Source: Bradysia coprophila (Eukaryota; Arthropoda; Insecta; Diptera; Sciaridae). Taken from it: a stretch of 64,000 bases of DNA. This document shows positions 1-11,920 of this stretch, in pieces. Location of the stretch: NCBI RefSeq assembly GCF_014529535.1, contig NW_023504022.1, forward strand, positions 8,743,028 through 8,807,027, written 5' to 3'. A model generated the notes under the pieces. It saw nothing but the letters and a program-made list of their open reading frames with translations, was not told where the DNA came from and ran no database searches. Numbering within the stretch: position 1 is the first letter of the stretch; each line of letters begins with the position of its first letter. Both the position numbers and the translations under genes were made by a program.

Positions 1-1507
1 GCTAATCATTACCATATTTTCATTGCTTTAAAGAAAATTTACAGACAACTCCTATTTAGATAGCAGTAAATATGCGAACATTTTAAATTAGGGTTGTTAT
101 TCATACAATAGACGACGTAGGAAAAAAAAGAGACAAGAAAAATGATTGAACAAAGCTGGTAAGTTTATCCCGATGTTGATGGGTACGGGTATTTCTTATA
201 CTATGAAAATTTCGCCCCAGACACTATGTGTTTTCTTTGGCTTATTTTGTTGCATAGATGAACGAACAAGGTCTGTAAAATATGTAAATATGTAGACACG
301 ATTGTCCCTCGTTAGCCTCGTCCTTTCGTTTTTCTGTTTTGTAGCAAAACACGATCACATCTACCTCTACCTACACGACCTACACACATTTCAAACTTCT
401 TCTTTTTTTAAGTTTATGTTTATCTTCTAAAGATGCTCGTCATTTTATAATGGTTTGAAGCAGCGACGCTACTTGTATTGTCACCGCCACCGGCAAGTGT
501 TCGTGGAAAATATTATTTTTCTGAACTATTTATTGTGTTGAATATTTAAATTTTAATTAAACTTTTCTTCCAAACGCAATTTGCTGTTATGACGAACTTA
601 TTTAGTCGTTGATTCATAGCTGCTTGTATCTGGCATAGAATAGTACAAGAGCCAGTAGGTAGGGTTACGACTGACAAGTCTTTGTGAATGAGATGTTATG
701 TCGGAGTTCTGTTTCAGTGAGAGTTTTTGATGAAATTTAAGTAGGTGGCCATCCCAGATGGGTAATCATCTTTACTGGAGAATGTATAAGGCATGTTCTT
801 TTGTAATATTTTCGTGCATGGTGTTTTTTCAATACAAAATAAAGATATTGCAAACATTGGAAATGATTTGAAAACTGTTTCTTAATGATAAATGAGGATG
901 AATCTTCATATTAAGACAAAAAAATCTAAATTTTTATGCAAAATCTGCCAAGTACAACAAAATCAATCGTCGTTCCGAACGTTTCTAAAGTGAGAAAAAT
1001 TGTATGCAGTCATCGACGGCAAAGGTGTTTTCTTATAGTTTCATAATTAAATTTGAACCATTACTTAATTCAAAAATAAGAAGAAGGGCAAAACTTCATT
1101 TTAATCACAGATTAAGTTAAATTTGATTGAAAAATTAATATAAAATAATTAAAAATATCACCGTTCCGAACGTTTCCTTAGTAAAAAAATTAAAAACATC
1201 ATACCGATAGGCAAACATTTTTCGAACAAACCGCTACTAAAGTGCATTAAATTGGTATACAAATAGCGCTTTGCGCGCTATTTTACATTGAAAACAAAAG
1301 ATTAATGACGCCAAATACCGGTAGCAACCAAAAATCCGCTACAAATTTCTGTAAAATACCGGTAAATGTATATTTTTAACACTAGTACGACAGTCCCTGT
1401 GTGTTAGTACAAATTGTGAATTCTCACTGAGCGTGGAAACTGCCATAAACTTAAAGTAGATTTTCAAACATACATCAATATGTTAGCTGCTTCCTCTTAG
1501 AATTTAT

Positions 1508-1625
1508 GTCTTTGCTTTAAAGGAGCTTTCAAGAGCTTTAAGCTTATTTTCTATTACACTGAAATATTCCACTTTTCCAATGGAATTCAGAAGAATCTCA
1601 GAGCTTTCGAAAGCTCACCAAAACA
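1508..1625 (-). repeat. dispersed repeat, copy A
   Basis: About 105 bp here match, in inverted orientation, the segment 13525-13630. Shared landmarks are a GAGCTTTCGAAAGCT palindrome at one end, the string CACTTTTCCAATGGAAT in the middle, and repeated AAGCTTTAAGCTT-like blocks at the other end. The match is imperfect, so both copies are old. No target-site duplication is evident and the class of element is unknown. Confidence 0.6.
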
Positions 1626-2110
1626 CACAGACAATGTGATCTACGGTGCTTTAGCCTAAAAAACAGCTGAAAAAAATTGATGGGCAGATTTTTCTTTTGA
1701 AAATATGACTGACGAGTGAAATAAAATGAATGAGTGTGCCAACGAGGCTGATGGTATGCATTATATACTAAAACTGTTTAAGTTACTAATGTTTATTCTT
1801 CGTTAGTATTCTCATTCAAATTCAATTCCATTTCGGTAAAACATTTCCCTACCAAGTTTTACAACCAACAACATTACAACAACATCAAACAAAAATGCAT
1901 TGTTGCGCTTAAAGATTCTAATTCGACGTTTTTCGGTACCTCTTACAGTGATGTACGTACGGCCGAAAATAGTTATTCGTTTATCGATGGAAGAAAATAG
2001 TAAATTCGAACAAGAACGAAGGCGAGGGTCGCGAATCACTCGAGTTCATTTGAGTGCAAAGTTTGATCAGCCGCTTTCAAATAAAAACATCGAAAAGGTG
2101 ATAGTCGGGG

Positions 2111-2235
2111 GACTCTGTCAAAACAAGAGGAGAGAAAAAAAAACATTTTCTCCACCGAACTGTCATCAGACAAAACGTCAAAAAAACGTCATTTTCTCAT
2201 GGGCTTTTGAATGGAGAAAATAGGGTTAATCAATA
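2111..2235 (+). repeat. dispersed low-identity repeat, copy A
   Basis: This stretch resembles 37315-37425: both contain CTGTCAAAA, then GAGAAAA, then a CATTTTCTC/CATTTCCTC block, TGTCATCAGA, and a GCTTTTGA..AGAAAATAGGG..TAATC ending. The similarity is patchy, as expected for decayed copies of one element. No termini could be defined. Confidence 0.4.
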
Positions 2236-3813
2236 GGAATGTAGAGAGATTTCTTAGTTTTGGCTTTTGTGTTTCGTCTCGTTATAATCTAGTGATTCCA
2301 CTTTTTATCACTCTTAACATAAAATACTTTGAGTCTATGCATTTTCTTTACTGCTACAATGATGTCGATTTACATGATATAGTTACTATGCATCATCTCG
2401 TTCATAAGCTCTCACTTGCACTTTGTTGCTGTTGTCTATTCTATACAGTCGTATGAGTGTATGCTTTTGTAAATCGTGTTATTCGGTTGCTTTCATCAAT
2501 TTAGAATGCTAAGCAGCGTTGTTAATAGGCTTTGTTCTTGTTTCTGCATTAATTGTCATAGAATTCGCTCCAATTTTCCGACAAAGCGTCGTGTTTACTT
2601 AACATTATGTGAGTGAATGGTAGTAAGTAAATTACATTGAACCTTGCTTAAGTATTTATTGCTGCACGACAATGAAAACTAGGACACCAAATGTGTTCTA
2701 ATGTTCCACTATCTATAAAGAGTTGACGTTTCAATCTTATCGAATGTAGCAACGATTTTTTGGGACTCATCTCATTATGATTGTATGTTGTCTACAGCCC
2801 AGGTCAAGACGACCCGCCGTGATATAATTTCGTATAGATTTGTTTACGCACACCATGCCTCCGCTCCATGCTACCGTTGTAGCAATGACAACCCATATCT
2901 CTGCTGAATATTATGATTTGAATTGTTTTCGAAAATAAATTACGTTTCAAATCAACGTTTCATTTCAATGATTTGGTTACATTCCATGCCATTGAATTTT
3001 GAAAATAAAAAAATGTCATTCCAGCACCGGCATTTCGTCCCAAAATTTGTTGAAATATTTATCCAAATCCTAGATTATCCCTTTCCATTTTTTATTTGAT
3101 CATTGCTATTTGCAGAGAATGAAGTGCATGCATACATTACAATTATATTGCCGCCGTCACTCGTCTGCATATTATATACTACATTACCATTCCTAATTGA
3201 CAAAGTAAATTTATTCACTCTGTCTGTATACGTGAGAGCTGTACCGACTGGCGTTACATTTTATTGCAGTTTTTCTATTTTAATTAAAATAAAGCTTTGC
3301 CCTTTCCAATCAATTAGTTTCTTAATCAACTCCTTCGTTTAAGCATAAATTAAAGGGAAAAAACAAACTTTTAATGAAATGTTGAAGAGAAGAATTGACT
3401 GCAATGTTACTTGTTAAACAATACCAAGTGCATCATGCACATTGCAAACAGTTGTCGACCATCCGCCCATCCGGTCGTAATGACGGCAGTGAAATGATAT
3501 ACAACAAGATGAAGAGATACGACACAGCAATCAATTAACAAAATGACCATCTATATTGCATGAGACCGCACGTATACGGAGTTTAGAAATCAGTATGTGT
3601 GCAGTGCATCCAGAAAAACGAATGTTTGTTTACATTGCACAGTATTATAAAGGATCTGTTTTAAAGTAATGTTCGGGATTTGTGACTGTAAGCATTGAAA
3701 ATAAGCTCTTTTCAAATAGCAGCTACGGATGGGATTCATTTATTACTCTGCCACTCATTTTCCATTTTTTAAATGTCGTACTGTAACTGCGTTGTGTCTA
3801 CTTGGTCTGAATT

Positions 3814-3949
3814 CACAGTCATCCGTTTTCATTCCGTTTTGCCTCCGTGTACATGACAGTTGGCATTTTCATACCCAATAGAGCCCACAGTTTGAAATGA
3901 CAACTGTAACGTACACGGAGGTAAAACGGAATGAAAACGGATGACTGTG
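3814..3949. mobile_element. MITE-like inverted repeat element
   Basis: The arms 3814-3861 and 3902-3949 are near-perfect reverse complements of about 48 bp. They begin CACAGTCATCCG and end CGGATGACTGTG, with about 40 bp between them. The arms are well conserved, so the insertion looks fairly recent. I could not find a clear target-site duplication next to the ends, and the superfamily is not assigned. Confidence 0.75.
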
Positions 3950-4253
3950 AGGTCTTTCCGTTAGTATCTTCAAGCTTAGCTGTTTCAGGTAAACGTTAAA
4001 CAGTAAATCATCAGCTCTGTTCCTTCCTTATCACGCCTGGTTATTAAATGCACCTTCTCACCAGGACCGGAACATACTGTGAATTCAGGCGAATCCTGAA
4101 GAGAATTTTGGAATTTTTTATGAAAATTTTTAATTTGTGGGTCTTTACAAATCAGTTGTGTGAAGCCCCGATGGTCTTTTCCAAACCAGTCTAGCCCTGC
4201 TCGCTCATCACAACAAGCAAATTTATTTTATTCCTTTTCAAATCTATTCGCAG

Positions 4254-4517
4254 AAAGAAGAAAAAATCCGAATGCTACGGCAGCGTTTGGTTGATCGTGA
4301 TGCTGCCAAAGGAGCGGGAGCAACAAACAATGATTCACAAGCAGTCGCTCCAACGACATTAGCAATAACCCAAGGTAAGGATTCGTTAATTGTTATCCAA
4401 GCTGATCCAACGACGACATCAGATTTCGATAGTGCCATCGGGGGTGGTTTATCCATAATTACACGCTCGTCACGAGCGAGTCAATCGGATATCGAATTTT
4501 CGGAAAGTTATTTATAA
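4254..4517 (+). CDS. 3'-terminal coding exon, possibly GABA-B receptor subunit
   Basis: A pyrimidine-rich tract ending in CAG at 4251-4253 opens a frame of 87 codons ending in TAA at 4515-4517. The first 17 residues (KEEKIRMLRQRLVDRDA) have heptad character and look like the end of a coiled coil; the rest is rich in Ala, Thr, Ser and Asp and is probably disordered, ending in SESYL. From memory, the KEE-[KR]-[IV]-x2-LR-x2-L pattern resembles the C-terminal dimerisation coiled coil of GABA-B receptor subunit 1, which pairs receptor subunits in the plasma membrane. This is suggestive, not proven. No seven-transmembrane exon lies upstream in the window, so the preceding intron would exceed 4 kb. 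Another coiled-coil protein is possible. Confidence 0.5.
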   Translation, partial: KEEKIRMLRQRLVDRDAAKGAGATNNDSQAVAPTTLAITQGKDSLIVIQADPTTTSDFDSAIGGGLSIITRSSRASQSDIEFSESYL

Positions 4518-4540
4518 ACAGGGATGAGGTGGAGATAAAA

Positions 4541-4546
4541 AATAAA
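4541..4546 (+). terminator. polyadenylation signal AATAAA
   Basis: An AATAAA lies 24 bp after the stop codon of the exon at 4254-4517. Being so close it may be only one of several sites, since the DNA downstream is AT-rich. Confidence 0.35.
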
Positions 4547-6205
4547 ATTTTAAAAAGAAACTCGCGCCACATCATCAAGGCGTTAGTCAAACAGGGTAGT
4601 TAAATGCTAATGAAGAGAATGTACATTATCGGATCAGAAAAGAAAGTCCGTTGTATTTAAGCTCAAAATAATTGGATCGAAACACTTTATATGGATTAAG
4701 CAAACTTTTTAAAGGTTTTTCAAACTATTTAAACCCGTAGTCAGCACGTTAGCGGCGAACACTTTTATCTACATTGTTTGGAAAACATTACATAATCGCT
4801 TCTTATTACACATTGAAAAGGGTATATACATCTCGCCGTCGTTTTCTCTTCTTTTTTTTCATAAAAATTTTAGTTTCGAGGAAACGGCTGAGGATATAAC
4901 GGACACAATGTATAGTAAGAATATAGAGAAAATACGAGACAATTTAACTATTTCATGTTGGAGCAGCACACACACAAAGCTTTATCTGTAGGATGTACAA
5001 TTCAAAGGGAATTCTTTTTCTTTCCTTCTTTGAACTTGCATTCATAGTTGCTTTAACTTGACCGAACTTTTGTCCATTTTATTTCCTTGTTCGTGTGTTA
5101 GCTTAGCCCCATGTAACGTTGCCATTGATTAGATTTTTTTTTTGTTTTGTTTCATTTAAAACTAAAGCTTCCGAAAAGTTCGTATGTGCTCAACCTTTTA
5201 GAACAAAGCTGAGAAAGGAATCATCGCATGAGTGAACATCGAAAAAGCAAACTTTACCAGGAAAAAAATGTCTTCTTCTTTTTCTTCCATCCAATTCGAG
5301 CATAAAGCCATTGATAGTGGAATGGAAAAGCAGACCTTGTTTACGTGTAATTGATAGGTCAATCAAATTCAGCTTCGGGCGTTGTGGTTTCTTGATTTTT
5401 CGATTACTCTGAGGCAAGAGTAAATATTATTTCTTTACTGGGTTGCTGGGTATGAAGGCAAGTGTGTAAATCAGATTTACATCCAAACTTATCGAGATAA
5501 CAAACAGTTTCTTGCCATTGTTTTTAATCCAAAAGTTTTATTGTTGGGCATAAACTGAAAAATAACGAAATTGTGATTGGTGGAGCGAGAGCTCATGTTC
5601 ATATCAGTACAGTATCAGTGATAAGCCCCTCACCTGAGGCCTTCAATGTGGATAGGGCTATTGCTCAAGTATATTCCAATCAGAAGTCTAACGAGAGGTA
5701 ATTATTAAAAAAAGTTGAAGATCAGGATTTTTATCGGAAACGCTCAAACAATTTAATTTTTTAAGAATTTTTAGATCTTTTATAAATTTTCAAAAATTTC
5801 TAAAATTCTAAATTTAAGAGCTTTAGGGAAATTATCAGAACTTTTAATAATTTAAGAATTTAAAGACCTGGTCAAGCTTTCATAAAAAGAACATTTTTAA
5901 ATTCGGTTCTTCGTGCGACATTAACTACAGTTTTAGGAGTCGTGTCAGTTTCTCCATGATGTATGCTGATGACTGAACTACATACCAGATGTACTCACGT
6001 ACCACTAGCGTACAGAACAGTCAGAACAAACATTTTTGGCAACATACAAATATGACTTTATTGAATTTTGATGACTCTGCCTCCCAATGCGTCTCGCCAA
6101 ACGAGCCTAACGCCTCCTAATGACGTGACGTCATTTGAATTAGAACCCTAAGTACGGTATTGACATTAAGTTCTTCAAACAGTCGCCTTATGAATGGGCG
6201 ATCCA
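4547..6205. other. gene-free stretch
   Basis: No exon with family resemblance is seen on either strand. The first few hundred bases may be 3' untranslated sequence of the exon at 4254-4517. Confidence 0.5.
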
Positions 6206-6419
6206 TTAACCTGTCACATACTGCTATTCATCTGTTATCGATATTAAAGACAAAAATAATGACAAGCTCTGGGTAATATGGTCCTTTGTATAGTAAAATA
6301 CATGTTAAAAAATAGGAAGTACAAGATTTGAAATCAATTAATTAAAAATACTTTGATCGATGGAAGTAATAGACCCGATAATAATACTGGTCATATACTT
6401 GCCGTCTATAACAGGTTAA
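6206..6419 (+). mobile_element. TTAA-flanked MITE, copy 1
   Basis: The 214-bp unit starts TTAACCTGTCA and ends TAACAGGTTAA, so TTAA borders short inverted termini CCTGT/ACAGG. Near-identical units lie at 30545-30753 (same orientation) and 30982-31199 (inverted). Shared internal landmarks are ATTCATCTGTTATCGATA, GACAAGCTCTGGGTAATA, TACTTTGAT, GAAGTAATAGACCC and GCCGTCTATAACAGG. TTAA duplication with termini beginning CC is typical of piggyBac-type non-autonomous elements; that placement is an inference. There is no coding capacity. Confidence 0.8.
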
Positions 6420-7460
6420 TTCTATTACTTCTTTTGTTAAAAGTATCATCCTGGCCTAGTTATTGCTTCATGATAATTTATTAAGAAGTAGTACCAGCCA
6501 GTGATAGTTGTCTGTGTAGTTTATTACAAGTTGTGTTACATGAGAAGCATTGTATACAATCTATTATGGATTTCTCATGCTTCCTAAGTCAAAGTTTGAA
6601 GATAATCAGATGTGAACACGTACAGCCAACGATGAAATTAGCCCAGTCAGAGCTTTCATATCGTATTTCGAAAATGGAAAATTTATTGGAGTTCTCTTAA
6701 ATTATTGAAGCCGTTATTACTGTATACGATCTCCTCGCAGAATGTGTACATCTTAGCAGAACGAATGTCAATAAGGATTCCTTATTTGTACAAAATTTAT
6801 ATTTTAGCATTTGATTAACCATAATAAGCTCCAATTCACCTATTCGTCAATTTCATCAACATGACAACACCACCACCCCATTCTATACAAGCGCAACTAG
6901 TTATTTGATATTAATTTATCGTTTACTTGGAATGCCACACCCTTGCGATATCTGAACCGTGCACAATATCGAGATACATCACACCACATTACCTATGTAC
7001 GGCGTCGTATACGTATCCATTCAGCTGCAAAATTCAAAACTATTTCCATTATTCTACGGGTGGTGTCAGATCACTTTTCGAGTGTAATTATACTCTCTCA
7101 CCTTTGTTTTCACAATCAAATCTAATCAGACCATTTTGCCGGTGCTGAAGCAATTAGCTATTGTGCTGACGATATTTTCGTAACAGACTGGGTTGTTAGA
7201 ATTCTGGGAAATAATTGATAACGACGTATTGCTGAAGTGTTTGTGTGCGGCTCTTAAAACCATCGTGATGTATATGACAAAGTGCTTTATCGCTATGTGT
7301 GTCATAAATGACGGGATCTAGTTTAAACGTTTTCTGTGCATCTGTCAGCTATTCTGGCGGATTACGCTGGGACGAAAAAATCGAACAATTTTTTTTTAGT
7401 GAAATGCATTGTGTGCATTCAACCACTTTGAATACTCAGTAATCGGATTACATAACCAAC

Positions 7461-7721
7461 CAGGACCTATTCTAGGGAAATTTACTGAAATCTACCAGAT
7501 TTATCGAAAATTTATGTTTCTGTAAATTTCAGCCCTGGAAATTTGCTGAAATTTCAGCTGTTCTTCACGTACATTCAAATCTGTTTATACGGTTGAAACT
7601 GTTACACGCACGCGCGTGGTAGTGGTAAAACCGTGGTGTGGATCAGCTGAAGCAAATTCATGCTGAAATTTCACTGCCTTTGGCTGTAGATTCGGTAAAA
7701 AAAACCAATAATAGGGCCCTG
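7461..7721. mobile_element. hAT-type MITE with 8-bp TSD
   Basis: The element begins CAGGACCTATT and ends AATAGGGCCCTG, which are inverted repeats. It is flanked on both sides by the identical octamer TAACCAAC (7453-7460 and 7722-7729). An 8-bp duplication and CAGGG-like termini are the hallmark of hAT elements. The interior is full of AAATTTC/GAAATTT blocks. The element at 52176-52481 appears to belong to the same family. Confidence 0.85.
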
Positions 7722-7864
7722 TAACCAACAGCTGCTACTAATGCACTTGACATACTATAACGAGGAAAATAATCAGCAAGAGAAATATCGTTGACGGGCC
7801 ATAAATCCTGTCCTCACTTTTTAACAGATTTTTAACCTTCTCTCCCTTGTTTTCGCACTTTTCC

Positions 7865-9030
7865 TATATGGGTAATTCCAGCTAATTTGTGACTGTTCGA
7901 AATATTTTCACCAATTGAAACGCGATTTCGGCAAACTTTTTTTTCCTTGAAAGCTGTTGACCAGACGCGTCGTTTAAGCCCCATATTACGTCGTTGGCCA
8001 AAAATCTCGGGGAGATACAACCATAAAAATGTATGCTTGTTTTCAGAAAATTTTTGAAAATTCTAGTTTATTTCACGAAACCTGAACCGATTTCACTAAA
8101 CTTTTTTTTTTGCTGAAAGCTATTGACAAGACGCGTAGTTTGACACCAATATGAGGTTATTGTAAAATGCGGTCTCGGGGAGACATGACCAAAAAGTGTT
8201 TGTTTGTATTCGACATTCCGAGATATTCTCAATAAATCTCAAATGATTTTTGTAAATTTGTTTTCCTGTAGATGTGGACCATATAATTCCACAATTGCTC
8301 CAAATGACACGAAATTAAATTTTTTGAAGATTTTTGGTTCATTCTGCTTCGAAGTAAGGTAAAATCACTTCGACCCAAACGTTGCCTAAATTAAATTTTT
8401 TCAAATAAAAACTGAAGATCGGTGTCATTCGAAAGCTACAGCATATGACTTCACGAGAAAAATAACTTTGAGCCAATCAGGTTAGTTGGGTGAGTAAAGT
8501 AGGTGACAACAGCTTCCCAGTGGTGATAAAAGTCATCCTCGAATTTTAACTCGTCGAGATTATCTCGAAAAATTTTGTAACCATTTTTTTAAACGGTTTT
8601 GAGCCGAAACAACATTTTCTGTGGGGTAACAACCACCAATTGTGAAAAAAAATATTTCTGGCTATTTATGACCTCCGAAAAATATCACTTTTTTAGACAT
8701 ATCTCCCCCAAATTTTGGGCCTCATATTGGGCTTAAACTGCGCGTCTTGACCATAGCTTTCAGGGAAAAAAAAGTTTACCGAAATCAGTTTTTATTTGGT
8801 GAAAATATTTCGAAAAGTCACAAACGTGTAACGCAACTAACCGCCGACTTTTGCGATCACACAAGTCAGACTTCGCAGGCTAAAAATTCCAATTCTTGTT
8901 GGTATGAAAGCACTATGTCTCCTGAGTATTTATAGACTGATTTGTTACCGCAAAACGGCCAGCACAATTAACTTTATGACTCACAGATAACGAAATTTGT
9001 AATGCAACTAACCATGGAATTACCCATATA
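7865..9030. mobile_element. long foldback/MITE-like element with perfect 16-bp TIR
   Basis: The ends TATATGGGTAATTCCA (7865-7880) and TGGAATTACCCATATA (9015-9030) are perfect reverse complements. Inside them, 7910-8030 and 8694-8820 are also inverted relatives of each other (GAAAGCTGTTGACCAGACGCG versus its diverged complement). A third, direct relative at 8080-8200 carries GAAAGCTATTGACAAGACGCG. The whole 1.17 kb unit is therefore built of repeated modules. No transposase frame is visible. The outermost TA pairs could be a TA duplication as made by Tc1/mariner elements, but they are too short to be decisive. Confidence 0.75.
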
Positions 9031-11699
9031 TTGTATAACACACCGTCGTGCTACCTCACCCTCACCCTCTTCAAAGAGGATGGATTTTAGGGATCAGTAA
9101 AACAGTTATGAGTAGTTTGAATGCTATGACCGCCACGCCCACCTGCCAATCGTCTAAAAACCCACCAGAGATCCTAGATAAACGTTCCTTACCAGCTCTA
9201 CAACAAACATCCAAATAAAAGTTTTTCTAAATTTGTCATAAATTAGCTCATAAGAGAAACCATCAAGTTAAAAGAGTTTTCAAAAATGGATACGATGGGA
9301 GTTCGGTAATCGTCTTGTTTTGAAGTTTTCATAAACTAAATGACACAGCGATAACCAATTTAGTGGCCGTTCACGTCCACAACCTAATTTGCTAACAAAA
9401 TTGTAAAAATAAAAATTGTACAACTGTGTCCTGTGTGTCAGCTTACGAAATTGAAACCCGGCCAGTTCAAAACTTATATTATTATCGTATTACACTCCAC
9501 ATATCTTATTTATGGTATACCATGCATCTCCATCGTGTACGGTATACAGCTGTACGAAAGAAACAAGAAACTTTTTAGTTTCATTTCGATTCGAGTAACT
9601 GAAAACCACTATTTTTACAATGAAATTATACGATAGACACACTATAATATGAGTTTCATTGTTACATGTTTCGAATATGAATGACCTGACGGTTGGACAA
9701 CTCAACATAAATTTCTTTGTGACTTTTTTGTCTCTTGGCTGTAAATATTTTATGGCATTGAAGGCATACTGTAAAACAGGGTAAGAACAACAAAATGTAT
9801 AACTTAGTCCGAATCGAACTTACTTCAAGCGAATGTATGTAACATTCAATTTTCATGGAATAAATCTAAAAATAGCTTTTAAAGTTGAAAACTGCTTGGA
9901 GTGTGTATAGGTCCCTACATTTACTGCAGAATAATAATAAAAAACTGAATCGTGAAAAAACGCGGCGGCGTCTAATATTCTTTCAACCGACATGACATCA
10001 TTAATTTTTAAATGATAATCCTCCTGTGAATTATTGAATAGACCTAGGTGCCGTGTGCCAGGCGAAGCAAGCATAATGAAAAGGGTGCCATACATAATGT
10101 TCCCTCTATATATTATGTGCGTTGAATTAAAATATCTCTAATAAGGGTTGCCATTGCCATAATAATTTATAATATAAAAGTTAAAACATCCTCCATACCA
10201 TACACACAGCTGTGAGAACTGGATACACCTTTATAACGTTTTGTGTATGGGGGGATTGGGTACAGGATATCTATGGAAGGTTAGACTGGAGGAACTATAA
10301 ATTGTTTTGGGGGATTTTTTATTATTATTTCATGGGAGAGAAGGAGGAGGAGGCTCTTTTGCTGGGATATTTTTAGAAATATTGTATACCTCCAGGTATT
10401 GTCTGTGCAAAAATGAATGTTAGACGGGTTAGATGTTGCCGTCGTTTTAATTATATCTCAAAATAGAAAGTATCAGATTACCCATTATAATTCACTGATT
10501 GGTTGCGAGAAATTCATTAAATAATTTAGCAAAAAGTAATGAGAAGACAAGTGCGTCACAGGATAATTCTCATCAAGGCAAAATTGCTGTCGAAAAATAT
10601 TTACGTAAAATGAGGACCTTAGCCAATGTCTAATAGACATTGATAGTTGAATTACGGACTTTCATTCTTTTTATAGAGTTACAGTCAGCCAGGCGATGCA
10701 TATCTTGCAACATTCAATTATGAGACACTTGCTCTCATTGCATAGCACAAGTGATGACCCTTTTTCATCGGCTTCCAAATAAACCTTCATGAATTCGTAG
10801 CAGTTCAATTCATGCTTTCCTGCTGGATGTCCTGTAAATAATTCAAGTCAATTAGATACTCAACTCGCCGTATTATATCAGAGCAGAATCTATGGCTTTA
10901 AATAAACGACTGAAATCTCGCTTTTGTTTTTTCACTAATTGATGGCAACTTAACTGAGTTAAGTATTTTTATAAAGACGACTGCTTGATGAATACGAAGA
11001 AACAACATCCTTCATAAATAGTCGCAATTAAAAACAAAATTTTAATTCTGTCGCTTTAAGTTTGTAAATGAAAATCCAGCACTCATCTACCTTTAAAATT
11101 AACATGAAATGATGAAAACATACAATTAGCGACACTACGTAAAGTTGAGGATGACGACATGGTTCTATGGGCTGTACAAATGTACATGTACAGCTAATAA
11201 TTTACGCATAACATGCAACGAACACTTCTTGCACTCGTATTCATTTAAAAAAAAAACTTCTTTTGATACGATTTACGAGAAGTCTATTCAACTCAATACC
11301 GATGCAGTCAGTGCTGTGAATACTATTCATTACATTACAGTCGTTTATTATCTTGCAATTTCATTTACCCTTTTGGACAGTACGGCTTATTGAATTGTGG
11401 AGTTTAAAGTGTATGTGATAGGGCAGCTTTAGGTAAACCTATAAAACGTTGAGCTTCACATAGTCGAGAAGTTAACAGACCATTTATTTGGATCAGAAAA
11501 TGAAAATTTGAACAGTGACATGGCATAAAATATGGTATCAAAGTGAGAGCAATGTGAAAATACCAGCTTAGGACTTTTTTATTTTACGTGGATTGGCATA
11601 AGAAGCTTTATAGAAGATGACGGAACGTTTCTATTGTACACCGTGTGATTGAGTAGGTGGCATGCTCTTTTATAGATATTTCTTATTGGTGTTCCAAGA
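9031..11699. other. gene-free stretch
   Basis: No recognisable coding exon or RNA gene was seen on either strand. Base composition is AT-rich and short open frames look random. Nothing else could be named. Confidence 0.5.
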
Positions 11700-11920
11700 A
11701 GGTAACACCTCGCTTAATCTGATAACAGTCATGACCGTATGCCTGTGCGCATATCTGTAGGGTCACAGTTCGAAACCCATGCCAATTTGTGACAATACCC
11801 GATACGGAAAACATTTGCTGTGCGACCTTAATTTAGCTTTAGCCAGAATAGCTCTAGTGTAACTATCAGCTGTGACATCTTGTAAGAAAATCGTGTTGGA
11901 GCGAAATAAAGTGTGTGATT
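11700..11920 (+). mobile_element. SINE-like repeat, family 2, copy 1
   Basis: A tRNA B-box-like string AGTTCGAAACC occurs near 11768-11778, followed by ATGCCAATT, ACCCGATACGGAAAACAT and TGCGACCTTAATTTAGC. The same order of blocks occurs twice more at 43722-44213, once on each strand. The leading region could derive from a tRNA gene, but no foldable tRNA is evident. Boundaries are approximate. Confidence 0.45.

Larger units (their letters stand above)
1..4253. other. gene-free stretch, intergenic or intronic
   Basis: No coding exon is recognisable on either strand; open frames are short and have no family resemblance. The DNA is AT-rich. It holds a palindrome around 1264-1281 (ATAGCGC..GCGCGCTAT), two occurrences of the motif CGTTCCGAACGTTTC near 972 and 1163, and the repeats listed separately at 1508, 2111 and 3814. 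If the exon at 4254 belongs to a gene entering from the left, this stretch is its last intron. Confidence 0.6.
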
